Shown here: positions 25,290-33,956 of the stretch, piece by piece | How positions within the stretch are numbered: position 1 is the first letter of the stretch | How the letters are laid out: each line of letters begins with the position of its first letter | Assembly: GCF_004217615.1 (NCBI RefSeq) | Contig: NZ_SHLD01000001.1 | Coordinates: 2,356,001 to 2,420,000, forward strand | Direction: 5' to 3' | Length of the DNA: 64,000 nt | Origin: Micromonospora kangleipakensis | GTDB taxonomy: Bacteria > Actinomycetota > Actinomycetes > Mycobacteriales > Micromonosporaceae | Made by a program: the position numbers and the translations under genes | The notes under the pieces: model-generated | The model's database searches: none | What the model was told of the DNA's origin: nothing | What the model saw: only the letters and a program-made list of their open reading frames with translations

Positions 25290-25937
25290 TCAGGCCGGGG
25301 CCGCGGCGGCGTCGGCCCCGAGGAGCGCCGCGGTGCGCGGGCCGAGGCCGAGCCGGGCGGCGGCGGCCAGGTCGTCCGCGGTGTCCACGTCCCGGCGCAG
25401 GCTGGGCCAGTCGCCGGCCAGCGGCAGCGCGCCGCTCGCCGCGTGCGCGGCCGCCGAGCCCACCCCGAACCGGGGCTCCAGCGGCACGCCCGCCGGGGCC
25501 GCGAGCAGCACCGTGCCGCCGCCCGGGGCGTCGGCCACGAACCGGCGTACCCCCGGCGGGCCGGCCGGGACCGCGGCGAGCGCCGCCGTCAGCTCGGCCG
25601 GGCGCAGCGCCGGCAGGTCGGCGGTGAGGCCCGCCACCCGGGCGTGCCGGCCGGCGGCCGCGGCGCCGTGCCGGAAGGCGGCGTTCAGCCCGGCGTCCGG
25701 CGTGTCCGGCACGATCCGGGCGCCCGCCGCGGCCAGCTCCGCCGCCGCGCGGGTGTCGTCGGTCACGACCAGCACCTCGACCACCGCCGGGGAGGCCAGC
25801 ACCGCGCGGACCGTGTCGGCCGCCAGGGCCAGCGCCAACTCCTCATGGGGTACGGCCGGCAGCGCGCCCCGCAGGCGGCTCTTCGCCGCCGGGAGACGCT
25901 TCACCGGCACCACCACGGTCCAGGTCGGCTCAGCCAC
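25290..25937 (-). CDS. fbiD: Phosphoenolpyruvate/2-phospho-L-lactate guanylyltransferase
   Basis: A 215-residue CofC/FbiD nucleotidyltransferase. It opens WTVVVPVKRLPAAKSRLRG, the nucleotide-binding loop, with LVVTDD and the Asp in AGLTADLPALRP for metal binding, and GTVLLAAP near the end. It activates phosphoenolpyruvate (or 2-phospholactate) with GTP in coenzyme F420 synthesis. The partner genes fbiABC are not in this window. GTG 25937 was chosen over the long upstream frame; CAGGAT lies 6 nt before it. Confidence 0.9.
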   Translation of the reverse strand: MAEPTWTVVVPVKRLPAAKSRLRGALPAVPHEELALALAADTVRAVLASPAVVEVLVVTDDTRAAAELAAAGARIVPDTPDAGLNAAFRHGAAAAGRHARVAGLTADLPALRPAELTAALAAVPAGPPGVRRFVADAPGGGTVLLAAPAGVPLEPRFGVGSAAAHAASGALPLAGDWPSLRRDVDTADDLAAAARLGLGPRTAALLGADAAAAPA

Positions 25938-25943
25938 GTGACA

Positions 25944-25949
25944 ATCCTG
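25944..25949 (-). promoter_or_regulatory. -10-like box CAGGAT (possibly leaderless fbiD)
   Basis: CAGGAT on the minus strand ends 6 nt before GTG 25937; the first base departs from TANNNT. Confidence 0.3.
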
Positions 25950-26051
25950 CCAGTCGGGCGGCGGTACCCTCACTGGCCGGACCCGGGGCGAGCAGGCATG
26001 ATTTCGTCGCGGGACGTGGGCGCGCGGGTCGGGGCACGACGAGGAGGCACG

Positions 26052-26777
26052 GTGGGACGGCGAAGGCTGGGATTCTGGCAACGGTTCGCCGTGCTGCTGG
26101 TCAAGCCGGTGATGACCGTCTGGACCCGGCGCACCTGGCGGGGCGCGGAGGAGCTGAGCCGCCCCGGCGGCATCATCATCGTGCCGAACCACATCTCGCA
26201 CGCCGACCCGCTGGTGGCCGCGCACTTCATCCACGACGCCGGGCGCTGGCCGCAGTTCCTGGGCAAGGCCAGCGTGTTCCGGGTCCCGGTGATCGGCTGG
26301 ATCCTGCACCGGTGCCGGCAGATCCCGGTGGAGCGCGGCACCGTGGACGCGGTGAAGTCGCTGGACAAGCTGGTCGCCGCCCTGGCCGAGGGCGGCGCGG
26401 TGGTGATCTACCCGGAGGGGACCACCACCCGGGAGCCCGAGCTGTGGCCGATGAAGGGCAAGACCGGGGCGGCCCGGCTGGCGCTGGCCACCGGCGCGCC
26501 GGTGATCCCGCTGGCGATGTGGGGGCCGGAGCGGCTGTTCGACCCGCGGACCACCCGGTTCGGCCTGCGGCCCCGGATCCCGGTGACCGTGGTCGCCGGC
26601 CCGCCGGTCGACCTGAGCCGCTGGGCGGGCGCCACGCCGACCCGGGCGGTGCTGGAGGAGATGACCGACACGATCATGCTGCGGCTGCGCGACATGGTCG
26701 TGGAGATCCGCGGCGGCACACCCCCGCCGCTGTGGGAACGTCCCGCCCGTCCGCGTACTCCCGAGGGGACCGAATGA
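26052..26777 (+). CDS. plsC: 1-acyl-sn-glycerol-3-phosphate acyltransferase
   Basis: A 241-residue membrane-associated PlsC-type acyltransferase. The HX4D catalytic motif is NHISHADPL and the second block is [10 protein letters not shown], with Thr in place of Arg at the EGTR position. It acylates lysophosphatidic acid to phosphatidic acid. GTG 26052 has GAGGAGG 5 nt upstream. Its stop overlaps a 27-codon mini-ORF that links it to gpsA, so acceptor synthesis (gpsA) and acylation are in one operon. Confidence 0.92.
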   Translation: MGRRRLGFWQRFAVLLVKPVMTVWTRRTWRGAEELSRPGGIIIVPNHISHADPLVAAHFIHDAGRWPQFLGKASVFRVPVIGWILHRCRQIPVERGTVDAVKSLDKLVAALAEGGAVVIYPEGTTTREPELWPMKGKTGAARLALATGAPVIPLAMWGPERLFDPRTTRFGLRPRIPVTVVAGPPVDLSRWAGATPTRAVLEEMTDTIMLRLRDMVVEIRGGTPPPLWERPARPRTPEGTE

Positions 26778-26857
26778 ACCCGCTCAGCGCCGTGGTGCCG
26801 CCCGTCTGTGTCGTGGTGCCGCTCGGCGGCGTCGAGCGTGGGGAGGCGACGGCATGA
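26774..26857 (+). CDS. 27-residue mini-ORF coupling plsC to gpsA
   Basis: The ATG at 26774 overlaps the plsC stop (ATGA), and its own stop at 26855-26857 overlaps the gpsA start at 26854 (ATGA again). It encodes [20 protein letters not shown] and seven more residues ending in GEATA; the final codons GGGGAGGCG provide the gpsA SD. Both overlaps being exact suggests a translational-coupling bridge, though a chance open frame of 28 codons is possible. Confidence 0.45.
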   Translation: MNPLSAVVPPVCVVVPLGGVERGEATA

Positions 26858-27861
26858 CCGGCCACGTGGCGGTGCTCGGCGCCGGGTCGTGGGGCACCGC
26901 GTTCGCCAAGATCCTCGCCGATGCCGGTCGGGACGTGACGATCCTGGCCCGGCGGCGGGCGGTCGCCGACGCGATCCGGTCCCAGCGGCACAATCCGGAC
27001 TACCTGCCGGACGTGCGGCTGCCCGACCGGGTCACCGCGACCGGGGACGCCGAGGAGGCCATCGCCGGGGCCGAGATCGTGGTGCTCTCCGTCCCGTCGC
27101 AGACCCTGCGCGGCAACCTGGCCCAGTGGACCGGCCACCTCGACCCCGACGCCACGCTGGTCTCCCTGATGAAGGGGATCGAGCTGGGCACCACCAAGCG
27201 GATGAGCCAGGTGATCACGGAGACCGCCGGGGTACCCGCCGACCGGGTGGTGGTGGTCTCCGGGCCCAACCTGGCCCCCGAGATCGCCGCCGAGCAGCCG
27301 GCCGCGACCGTGGTCGCCGGCACCGACTCCCGGCGGACCACCCTGGTCCAGTCGTCGATCCGGACGCCGTACTTCCGGCCGTACACCAACGACGACGTGA
27401 TCGGCTGCGAGCTGGGCGGGGCGGTCAAGAACGTGATCGCCCTGGCGTACGGCATCGCCACCGCGATGGGCTTCGGCGACAACACCCGGGCGATGCTGAT
27501 GACCCGGGGGCTGGCCGAGACCGCCCGGCTGGGCGTGGCGCTCGGCGCGGACCCGATCACCTTCGCCGGCCTGGCCGGCATGGGTGACCTGGTCGCCTCC
27601 TGTTCGTCGCCGCTGGCCCGCAACCGCACCTTCGGCGAGCACCTCGGCCGGGGCGAGACGCTGGAGCAGGCGCAGGCCGCGACCCGGCAGACCGCCGAGG
27701 GCGTGAAGAGCTGCCTGGCCATCCGCGACCTGGCCCGGGCGCACGGGGTGGAGATGCCGATCACCGAGCAGATCGAGCGGATCTGCCACGAGGGGATGGA
27801 CCCGCGGCTGGCCGTGGACGCCCTGATGAGCCGGACCGCCAAGCCCGAGTCGTACGAGTGA
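26854..27861 (+). CDS. gpsA: Glycerol-3-phosphate dehydrogenase [NAD(P)+]
   Basis: A 335-residue enzyme. The Rossmann loop is [29 protein letters not shown] and the catalytic Lys in [15 protein letters not shown] follow, then [18 protein letters not shown]. It reduces dihydroxyacetone phosphate to sn-glycerol-3-phosphate for phospholipids. ATG 26854 has GGGGAGG 7 nt upstream. Confidence 0.97.
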   Translation: MTGHVAVLGAGSWGTAFAKILADAGRDVTILARRRAVADAIRSQRHNPDYLPDVRLPDRVTATGDAEEAIAGAEIVVLSVPSQTLRGNLAQWTGHLDPDATLVSLMKGIELGTTKRMSQVITETAGVPADRVVVVSGPNLAPEIAAEQPAATVVAGTDSRRTTLVQSSIRTPYFRPYTNDDVIGCELGGAVKNVIALAYGIATAMGFGDNTRAMLMTRGLAETARLGVALGADPITFAGLAGMGDLVASCSSPLARNRTFGEHLGRGETLEQAQAATRQTAEGVKSCLAIRDLARAHGVEMPITEQIERICHEGMDPRLAVDALMSRTAKPESYE

Positions 27862-27868
27862 GGCGGCG

Positions 27869-29023
27869 ATGACCGAGTTCCGCGACGGCACCCGCTGTGT
27901 GCACGCCGGGCTGCCCGCGCCGACGCCGGGGGAGCCGTTCCTGCCGGGACCGGTGTTCGCCGCGCCGTACCACCTGGACCCGTGGCAGGGGCCGGCGGCG
28001 ACGCCGAACGGGTACGGGCGGCCGGACAACCCGACCCGCCGGCTGCTGGAGGCGGCGATCGGCGAGCTGGAGGGCGGCGACTGCCGGGTCTTCGCCAGCG
28101 GCCAGGCGGCCATCACCGGGCTGCTGCTGGCCCTGCTCCGCCCCGGCGACACCGTGCTCCTCCCCGCCGACGGCTACTTCCCGGTCCGCGCCTTCGCCAC
28201 GAGCACGCTGCAGGGCATCGGCGTCCGCGTCGGCTTCGTGCCGACCGCCGGGCCGTACCCGTCGTTCGAGGGCGTCCGGCTGGTGCTGCTGGAGACCCCG
28301 GCGAACCCGGGCCTGGACGTGGCCGACGTGCCGGCGCTCGCCGCCCGGGCGCACGCCGCCGGCGCCCTGGTCGCGGTGGACAACACCACCGCCACCCCGC
28401 TCGGGCAGCGACCGCTGGAGCTCGGCGCCGACGTCGTGGTCGCCTCCGGCACCAAGGCGCTGACCGGGCACTCCGACCTGCTGCTCGGCTACGTGGTGAC
28501 CCGCTCGGCCGAGCTGCTGGAGCCGGTCACCGCCTGGCGGACCACCACCGGCGCCGTGCCGGGGGCCTTCGACGCCTGGCTGGCCCACCGGTCCCTGGCG
28601 ACGATGGACCTGCGGCTGGCCCGGCAGTCCGCCAACGCCGAGGCGCTCGCCCGGCTGCTCGCCGACCGCGCCGACGTGACCGGCCTGCGCTGGCCCGGGC
28701 TCCCCGGCGACCCGGCGTACCCGGTGGCCTCGGTGCAGATGCGCAGGATGCCCGGGGTGCTCTCGTTCGACCTGGGGGACGCCGACCGGGTGGCCCGCTT
28801 CCTCGACGCGGCCCGGCTGGTCGCCGCCGCGACCTCGTTCGGCGGCCTGCACACCACCGCCGACCGGCGGGCCCAGTGGGGCGACGACACCGCGCCCGGC
28901 TTCGTCCGGCTCTCCTGCGGCGTGGAGGACACCGCCGACCTGGTGGCCGACGTCGCCGCCGCGCTGGACGCGAGCGCCGGGGGCGGCCGGGCCGCGCCGG
29001 GCGGCGCGGCGGTCGCCGGCTGA
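27869..29023 (+). CDS. Cys/Met-metabolism PLP enzyme (cystathionine gamma-lyase-like)
   Basis: A 384-residue fold-type I PLP enzyme. NGYGRPDNPTRRLLEAAIGELEGG is the family start, VAVDNTTATP holds the PLP-binding Asp, and VVASGTKALTGHSD has the Schiff-base Lys. Reactions in the family include cystathionine gamma-lyase, gamma-synthase and methionine gamma-lyase; actinobacterial relatives at this length are usually called cystathionine gamma-lyase. It starts 7 nt after gpsA. The C-terminus ends in a Gly/Ala-rich run. Confidence 0.85.
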   Translation: MTEFRDGTRCVHAGLPAPTPGEPFLPGPVFAAPYHLDPWQGPAATPNGYGRPDNPTRRLLEAAIGELEGGDCRVFASGQAAITGLLLALLRPGDTVLLPADGYFPVRAFATSTLQGIGVRVGFVPTAGPYPSFEGVRLVLLETPANPGLDVADVPALAARAHAAGALVAVDNTTATPLGQRPLELGADVVVASGTKALTGHSDLLLGYVVTRSAELLEPVTAWRTTTGAVPGAFDAWLAHRSLATMDLRLARQSANAEALARLLADRADVTGLRWPGLPGDPAYPVASVQMRRMPGVLSFDLGDADRVARFLDAARLVAAATSFGGLHTTADRRAQWGDDTAPGFVRLSCGVEDTADLVADVAAALDASAGGGRAAPGGAAVAG

Positions 29024-29025
29024 GC

Positions 29026-29184
29026 TATCGTGACCCCGGCCCTGAGCCGTCCCGGCCCCGAGCGGGCCCCGACCGGAGGAGGTGAGACCGATCCACCAGA
29101 CAGGACCGGCGCTCCCCTCCGCGTCCGCGTCGCCCGGGAAGTAGGCGACGCCGGGAGCGCCGACGAGCGTTCCCGGAGGTTCCC
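29026..29184 (+). promoter_or_regulatory. Structured leader before the PrmC-like gene
   Basis: After a -10-like TATCGT (29026-29031) the region can fold into nested stems: CGGCGCTCCC (29107-29116) with GGGAGCGCCG (29153-29162), and inside it GCGTCGCC (29127-29134) with GGCGACGC (29144-29151). A 20-codon ORF lies across it, and GGAG for the next gene comes 12 nt after the outer stem. It looks like a cis-acting RNA element; no known family was recognised. Confidence 0.45.
29082..29144 (+). CDS. Possible 20-residue leader ORF
   Basis: GTG 29082 to TAG 29142-29144 encodes MRPIHQTGPALPSASASPGK. GGAGGAG abuts the GTG, closer than usual for an SD, so translation is doubtful. The stop codon falls at the loop edge of the inner stem. 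Confidence 0.25.
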   Translation: MRPIHQTGPALPSASASPGK

Positions 29185-29976
29185 ATGGCACCATCCCCGT
29201 TCTTTCCCGACCGTCCAGCCCTCGTCCGTCGGCTGCGCGCCGCCGGCTGCGTCTACGCCGAGGACGAGGCGGAGCTGCTGATCGACGCCGCCGACTCGGC
29301 CGAGGCGCTGGCCGACCTGGTCGACCGCCGGGTCGCCGGCCTGCCGTTGGAGCACCTGCTCGGCTGGGCCGAGTTCTGCGGCCTGCGGGTGGTCGTCGAT
29401 CCCGGCGTCTTCGTGCCCCGGGGGCGGACCGCCCTGCTGGTCGCCGCCGCCACGGCGCTGGCCGGTCCCGCGCCGGCCGTGCTGGACCTCTGCTGCGGCT
29501 CCGGCGCCGCCGCCCTGGTGCTGCACGCCCGGCTCGCGCCCCGCTGGCTGGCCGCCGCCGACGTCGACCCGGCAGCGGTGGCCTGTGCCCGACGCAACCT
29601 CGCCCCGTTGGGCGTGCCGGTGTTCCAGGGCGACCTGTTCGCGCCGGTCCCGCCGGAGTGGCGCGGCCGGCTCGACCTGGTGCTGGCGAACGCCCCGTAC
29701 GTGCCGAGCGGGGCGGTGGCGCTGATGCCGTCGGAGGCGCGGCTGCACGAGGCCCCGGTGGCGCTCGACGGCGGCGTGGACGGGCTGGCCGTGCTGCGCC
29801 GGGTGGCTGCCGGCGCGGCCGAGTGGCTCGCCCCGGGCGGGCACCTGGTGGTGGAGATCAGCGAGGGGCAGGTCGACGCGCTCTGCGCGGCGTTCGCCAC
29901 CCTCGGCCTGGCGCCGACGGTCGTCCGCGACGAGGACCTCGACGCCACCGCCGTCACCGCGCGCCGACCCGGCTGA
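29185..29976 (+). CDS. PrmC-related protein-(glutamine-N5) methyltransferase, target unknown
   Basis: A 263-residue SAM-dependent methyltransferase with a PrmC-like N-terminal helical domain and VFVPRGRTALLV. The SAM loop is LDLCCGSGAAAL, and the catalytic motif reads LVLANAPYVPSGA, NAPY rather than the usual NPPY. As far as I know this matches the actinobacterial putative subgroup (TIGR03704), distinct from true PrmC, which acts on release factors. ATG 29185 has GGAGG 7 nt upstream. Confidence 0.82.
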   Translation: MAPSPFFPDRPALVRRLRAAGCVYAEDEAELLIDAADSAEALADLVDRRVAGLPLEHLLGWAEFCGLRVVVDPGVFVPRGRTALLVAAATALAGPAPAVLDLCCGSGAAALVLHARLAPRWLAAADVDPAAVACARRNLAPLGVPVFQGDLFAPVPPEWRGRLDLVLANAPYVPSGAVALMPSEARLHEAPVALDGGVDGLAVLRRVAAGAAEWLAPGGHLVVEISEGQVDALCAAFATLGLAPTVVRDEDLDATAVTARRPG

Positions 29977-30135
29977 GCGGGCCACGGCGTCGGCTCGCGG
30001 TCGCCGCCGGCCCGCCGCCCGCCGCCCGCCGGGGGGTCGGTCGCGGTCCGCTCGTTGTCCGTCCGGTGTGGTGCGCGGCGTGGTGGGCCGGCGAGGTCGG
30101 GTCACCGGGGAATGGCGGGACGGTGAACGTGGAAC

Positions 30136-30141
30136 TAGCCT
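30136..30141 (+). promoter_or_regulatory. -10-like box TAGCCT before the ROK gene
   Basis: TAGCCT would give a 5' UTR of about 30 nt to GTG 30178, which has GGAGG upstream. The rest of 29977-30135 shows no gene. Confidence 0.3.
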
Positions 30142-30177
30142 CAGGTCGGGACGGGCTCGGCGGAGGGCGGTGGCGGG

Positions 30178-31233
30178 GTGGGCAGCGCGGGCGTGCCGGT
30201 GGTGGTGGGTCTCGACAACGGCGGGAACAGCAACAACGCGACCGTCCTGACCGTCGACGGCCGGTTCCTGGTGGACGGGCTGGTGGAGATACCGAGTGAG
30301 GTGCAGGCCGGCCCCGACGCGGCGATCGAGGCGCTGGCCCGGGCGCTGGACGGGGTGCTGGCGCTGACCGGCGTGCCCCGCGAGCTGGTCCGCGCGGTCG
30401 GCCTGGACACCCCGGGGCCGGCGAGCGCCACCGGGGTGATCTCGTCGCGCGGCTCGACCAACTTCTCGCAGCCGGAATGGCGGGGTTACGACGTGCGCGG
30501 CGCGCTGGAGCGCCGGCTCGGCCTCCCGGTGATCTACCACAACGACGGCAACGCGGCCGCCCTCTACGCACACCACGTGCACTTCGGCGCGGACGCGCTG
30601 CGCCGCTCCTCGGTCGCCGCCATCGTCGGCACCGGGCTCGGCGGTGGGGTGGTGGAGAGCGGTCGGGTGGTCGCCGGGGCCGCCGGCATGGCGGGGGAGT
30701 TCGGGCACGTGCACATCCCGCTGGACGGCCTGCTCGCGCCCCGTCAGTCGGTGCCCACCTGCGCCTGCGGCTTCAGCGGGGACGCGGAGAGCGTCGCCTC
30801 GCTGACCGCGATCGAGCGGAACCTGCTGCCGTACTGGCTGGGCCGGTATCCCGGGCATCCACTCGCGGCCGAGGAGCCGGGCCGGGCGGCGAAGCTCGTC
30901 CGCGGATACGGCGAGCGCGGCGACGCGTTGGCCCGGGAGGTCTTCGCCCAGCAGGCGATGGCGCTGGGCCGGCTCTTCACCATCGCGGCCAACTTCACCG
31001 ACCCGCACGCGTACTTCGTCGGGGGTGGGGTGGTGGAGGCGGCGCCCGAGTTCCGCGACTGGTTCCTCGCCACGGTCGCGGAGCACGCCGTGCTCCGCGC
31101 CGAGCAGGCCGCCGTCGCCACCTTCGCGCTGGTGCCCGACCGGGACATGGCCGGGGCGCGCGGGGTGGCCATCGCGGCGCTGGAGACCCTGCGCGCGGGG
31201 GCACCGGCGGCCGGCCCGGTGGTCGCCGGCTGA
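30178..31233 (+). CDS. ROK-family sugar kinase or regulator-like protein
   Basis: A 351-residue ROK protein without a DNA-binding domain, so kinase-like. Visible are GLDNGGNSNNA (phosphate loop), AVGLDTPGPAS, NDGNAAALYAH with the catalytic Asp, IVGTGLGGGVVE and GEFGHVHIP. The zinc motif, normally CxCGxxGCxE, reads CACGFSGDAES with Asp replacing the third Cys. This may weaken zinc binding. The likely substrate is a hexose or amino sugar. Its neighbours give no pathway clue. Confidence 0.85.
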   Translation: MGSAGVPVVVGLDNGGNSNNATVLTVDGRFLVDGLVEIPSEVQAGPDAAIEALARALDGVLALTGVPRELVRAVGLDTPGPASATGVISSRGSTNFSQPEWRGYDVRGALERRLGLPVIYHNDGNAAALYAHHVHFGADALRRSSVAAIVGTGLGGGVVESGRVVAGAAGMAGEFGHVHIPLDGLLAPRQSVPTCACGFSGDAESVASLTAIERNLLPYWLGRYPGHPLAAEEPGRAAKLVRGYGERGDALAREVFAQQAMALGRLFTIAANFTDPHAYFVGGGVVEAAPEFRDWFLATVAEHAVLRAEQAAVATFALVPDRDMAGARGVAIAALETLRAGAPAAGPVVAG

Positions 31234-31342
31234 CCACCGCGACCGAGCTGAACGCCCACGCCACGGCCCGCCGGCCGGCAGCGGGTCAAGGTGATCGCGG
31301 TGGGCCGACGCCCGCCCGTCCGGGAGAGCGTCGGCTGAGCCG

Positions 31343-32593
31343 TCAGAGCAGCTTGCGCCGCTTCAGGTACGCCACCAGGTCGTCGTAGACGCCACCCTCG
31401 TTGGCGAACATGGCGACGTTGCGGGCGGTCGAGAGCCAGGGCCGGGTCGAGGGGCGGACCTCCTTCAGCGCCCGCTCCAGGTCCCGCTGCTCGATCATCC
31501 GGACCTCGCCGCTGCGTACCGAGTCGGCCATCGCGAACTCGGCGGCGGTCTCGCAGAGGTGGGCCAGGTCGGCGCCGGAGTAGTCCTCGCTCGCCGCGAC
31601 CACCTTGCGCAGGTCGATGTTGGCGATCGGCCGCTGCCGCAGGTGGTACTCCAGGATCGCCGCGCGGGCCTCGGCGTCGGGCGGCAGCACCAGCACCACC
31701 CGGTCGAGCCGCCCCGGCCGGCGCAGCGCCGGGTCCACGTCCCACGGGGTGTTCGTCGCGGCCAGCACGAAGACCCCCTCGTTGTTGCCCTCCATGCCGT
31801 CCAACTCGGCCAGCAGCTGGTTGCCCAGCGTCCGCATCGAGCTCGACGAGACCTGCGAGCGCTTGTGGCCCAGGGCGTCGACCTCGTCGAGGAAGAGCAC
31901 GCAGGGCGCGTTGCGCCGGGCCGCCTCGAACAGCTCGTGCAGGTTGCGCTCCGAGTTGCCGATCCACATGTCGAGCACGTCGACGATGGACAACGAGAGG
32001 AACTTCGCGCCCATCTCGCCGGCCACCGCCCGGGCGAGGAAGGTCTTGCCGCAGCCGGGCGGGCCGTAGAGCATCAGCCCGCCGCGCAGGCTCTTGCCGT
32101 ACATCCGGCGCAGCTCCGGGTTGCGCAGCGGGCCGAGGAAGGCCAGCTCCAGGCGTTCCTTCACGGCCGTCATGCCGCCCACGTCGGCGAGCCGGACCGT
32201 GGAGGCCTCCACGTCGTACACCCGGTCGGCCTCGCCCACGACCGGTTCCGGCTCGTCGCCGGCCCGCGCGAAGCGCGGCGGCACGACGTCGGCCAGCTCC
32301 TGCTCGTACGCGGCCAGCGGGTCGTCCCCGGGCGCCGGCGGCTCGCCGGAGGCGGCGCGCGGCGCGGCCGGCGCCGCCGCCTCCGGCGCGGGCCCGCCCA
32401 GCGCCCGCTGCATCAGGGCCTGCGCCTGGTCGTTGCCCGGGTCCCGGGCGAGCGCCTGCCCGATCTGCGCGATCGCCTCCGCGCTCCGGCCGGAGTCCAG
32501 CAGCAGCCCGGCCAGGTGCAGGCGTAGGGGCAGGTCGTCCGGGCGGGCGTCGAGGGCGGCCAGCAGGCTGTCGATGAGGGGATCGGCGCTCAT
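31343..32593 (-). CDS. AAA+ ATPase with N-terminal TPR region
   Basis: A 416-residue protein. The N-terminus (about 1-65) is TPR-like (LLAALDARPDDLPLRLHLAGLLLDSGR then AIAQIGQALARDPGNDQA), followed by an Ala/Pro linker and one AAA domain: Walker A YGPPGCGKT, Walker B VLFLDEVDAL, sensor 1 AATNTPWDV, Arg finger RRPGRLDR. It resembles the FtsH/VPS4 clade but lacks a protease domain. ATG 32593 is preceded by GAGCG only; the frame opens at 32629. A TPR membrane protein gene lies directly upstream on the same strand, so the two may form one complex. Function unknown. Confidence 0.85.
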   Translation of the reverse strand: MSADPLIDSLLAALDARPDDLPLRLHLAGLLLDSGRSAEAIAQIGQALARDPGNDQAQALMQRALGGPAPEAAAPAAPRAASGEPPAPGDDPLAAYEQELADVVPPRFARAGDEPEPVVGEADRVYDVEASTVRLADVGGMTAVKERLELAFLGPLRNPELRRMYGKSLRGGLMLYGPPGCGKTFLARAVAGEMGAKFLSLSIVDVLDMWIGNSERNLHELFEAARRNAPCVLFLDEVDALGHKRSQVSSSSMRTLGNQLLAELDGMEGNNEGVFVLAATNTPWDVDPALRRPGRLDRVVLVLPPDAEARAAILEYHLRQRPIANIDLRKVVAASEDYSGADLAHLCETAAEFAMADSVRSGEVRMIEQRDLERALKEVRPSTRPWLSTARNVAMFANEGGVYDDLVAYLKRRKLL

Positions 32594-32625
32594 AGGACGA
32601 GGAGCGTAGTGCGCCGCCACCCCGC

Positions 32626-33621
32626 TCACCCTCCGGCCCGGCCCGCCGCCGGCCGCCCGGCGCGTCCCCGGATCCCCGCCCAGACCCGGTACGCGGCCAG
32701 CCCGGTGTGGTGGCCCAGCCGGACGAGGGTGACGCGGGCCAGTCGGGCCAGCAGGTTACGGCAGCGGATCGCGAAGGTGCCGAACGCGATCGCCGCCGCG
32801 AGCGCGCCGACCTGCTCGGCGAAGGAATCCGGGGGCGGGCGCCAGGCGTGCACGGTCAGCCCGACCGCGGCCGCGACGACCAGCACCGGCCACAGCGCCA
32901 CCGCCGCCTCCCGGCGTTCCGCGCGCAGCCGCCACCGCACCGCCGCGGGCTGCGCCCGCCACCGGCGGAGGCTCAGCCAGCCGAAGGCCGTCAGGAGGAG
33001 GGCCGCCGAGGTGAGCGCCGCGCCGCGCCGCCACGGGCCCAGCGCCGCCCCCGCCACCTGGAGGAGCACCATGTGGGCCAGGGTCGCCGCCGCCAGCACG
33101 TCGAAGAGCCGCCACAGCACGGCTCGGGCGCTGCGCCCGTGCGCCGTACCGGACAAGCGGTTGTCCGGCGCGACGGCCAGCGCGGCGGTGAAGCCCCGCG
33201 CCGCGCGGCCCGTCCGCTCGCCCGCGAGATCCGCCAGCGCCAGGTTGTGCAGGGCGGCCTGGTTCGCCGGGTCGCGCGCCAGGGCCCGCCGGCAGGCGTG
33301 CCGGGCGGCGGCGAGGTCGCCGGTCCGCAGGTGGACCTGGGCGTCGACCACGTGCGCCTCCGCCTCCTCCGGCGCCAGCCGCAGCACGGTGTCCGCACTG
33401 ACCCGGGCCCGGACCGACGACCAGACGCCCGGCCGTCGGGCCAGCACCTCGGCCAGCGTCGCGTGGGTCCGCCACTCCTGGGGTGCGACCGCCACGGCGG
33501 CCCGGGCGGCGGCCGTGGCGGCCCGCCGGCGCTTCAGGGTCAGCAACGCGTGGGCGCGCAGCCGCAGCGCCCACTCATGGTCGGGTGCGACCGCCAGGGC
33601 GCGGTCCGCGGCGTCGCGCAT
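32626..33621 (-). CDS. TPR-repeat membrane protein, 5' end uncertain
   Basis: A TPR protein of at least 331 residues. Repeats such as ADRALAVAPDHEWALRLRAHALL, AARAAVAVAPQEWRTHATLAEVL and ARRALARDPANQAALHNLALADL precede two transmembrane helices (about 205-225 and 245-265). Coding similarity to TPRs continues upstream of ATG 33621 to about 33775 (ESRVERARALLAVGRWADAI), but that frame has no usual start codon. GTG 33796 and ATG 33814 lie one frame off. A one-base insertion near 33775-33790 is the simplest explanation, real or a sequencing error. It is paired with the AAA+ gene 32 nt downstream. Confidence 0.7.
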   Translation of the reverse strand: MRDAADRALAVAPDHEWALRLRAHALLTLKRRRAATAAARAAVAVAPQEWRTHATLAEVLARRPGVWSSVRARVSADTVLRLAPEEAEAHVVDAQVHLRTGDLAAARHACRRALARDPANQAALHNLALADLAGERTGRAARGFTAALAVAPDNRLSGTAHGRSARAVLWRLFDVLAAATLAHMVLLQVAGAALGPWRRGAALTSAALLLTAFGWLSLRRWRAQPAAVRWRLRAERREAAVALWPVLVVAAAVGLTVHAWRPPPDSFAEQVGALAAAIAFGTFAIRCRNLLARLARVTLVRLGHHTGLAAYRVWAGIRGRAGRPAAGRAGG

Positions 33622-33943
33622 CCGGTGGCCGTCGCCGGCCAGGCTGTGGCACTGGGCCAGCAGGCAGAGCGCGTCGACGTCGTCCGGCCGGTCCCGCAGG
33701 ACGGCGGTCAGCTCGACGATGGCGTCCGCCCAGCGGCCGACCGCCAGCAGCGCCCGCGCGCGCTCGACGCGGCTCTCCTGCGGTCCCGTGGTCCACCTCC
33801 GTCGTCCGGCCCATCACCCTAGTGGCGGGCGTGACGGGCTGATGCCCCGAGCGGCGGTTACTCCCCGTATACGATGAGTTGACCGGTTGCGCTGCCCCGG
33901 CTGGGCTCACCGGGTATCGGCTTCGGGTTCTCGCAACGCACAG

Positions 33944-33949
33944 TAAGGT
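33944..33949 (+). promoter_or_regulatory. -10-like box TAAGGT before the ddl upstream ORF
   Basis: TAAGGT ends 7 nt before GTG 33957, so the mRNA would begin at a short ORF, not at ddl itself. Confidence 0.4.
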
Positions 33950-33956
33950 CAATCGG

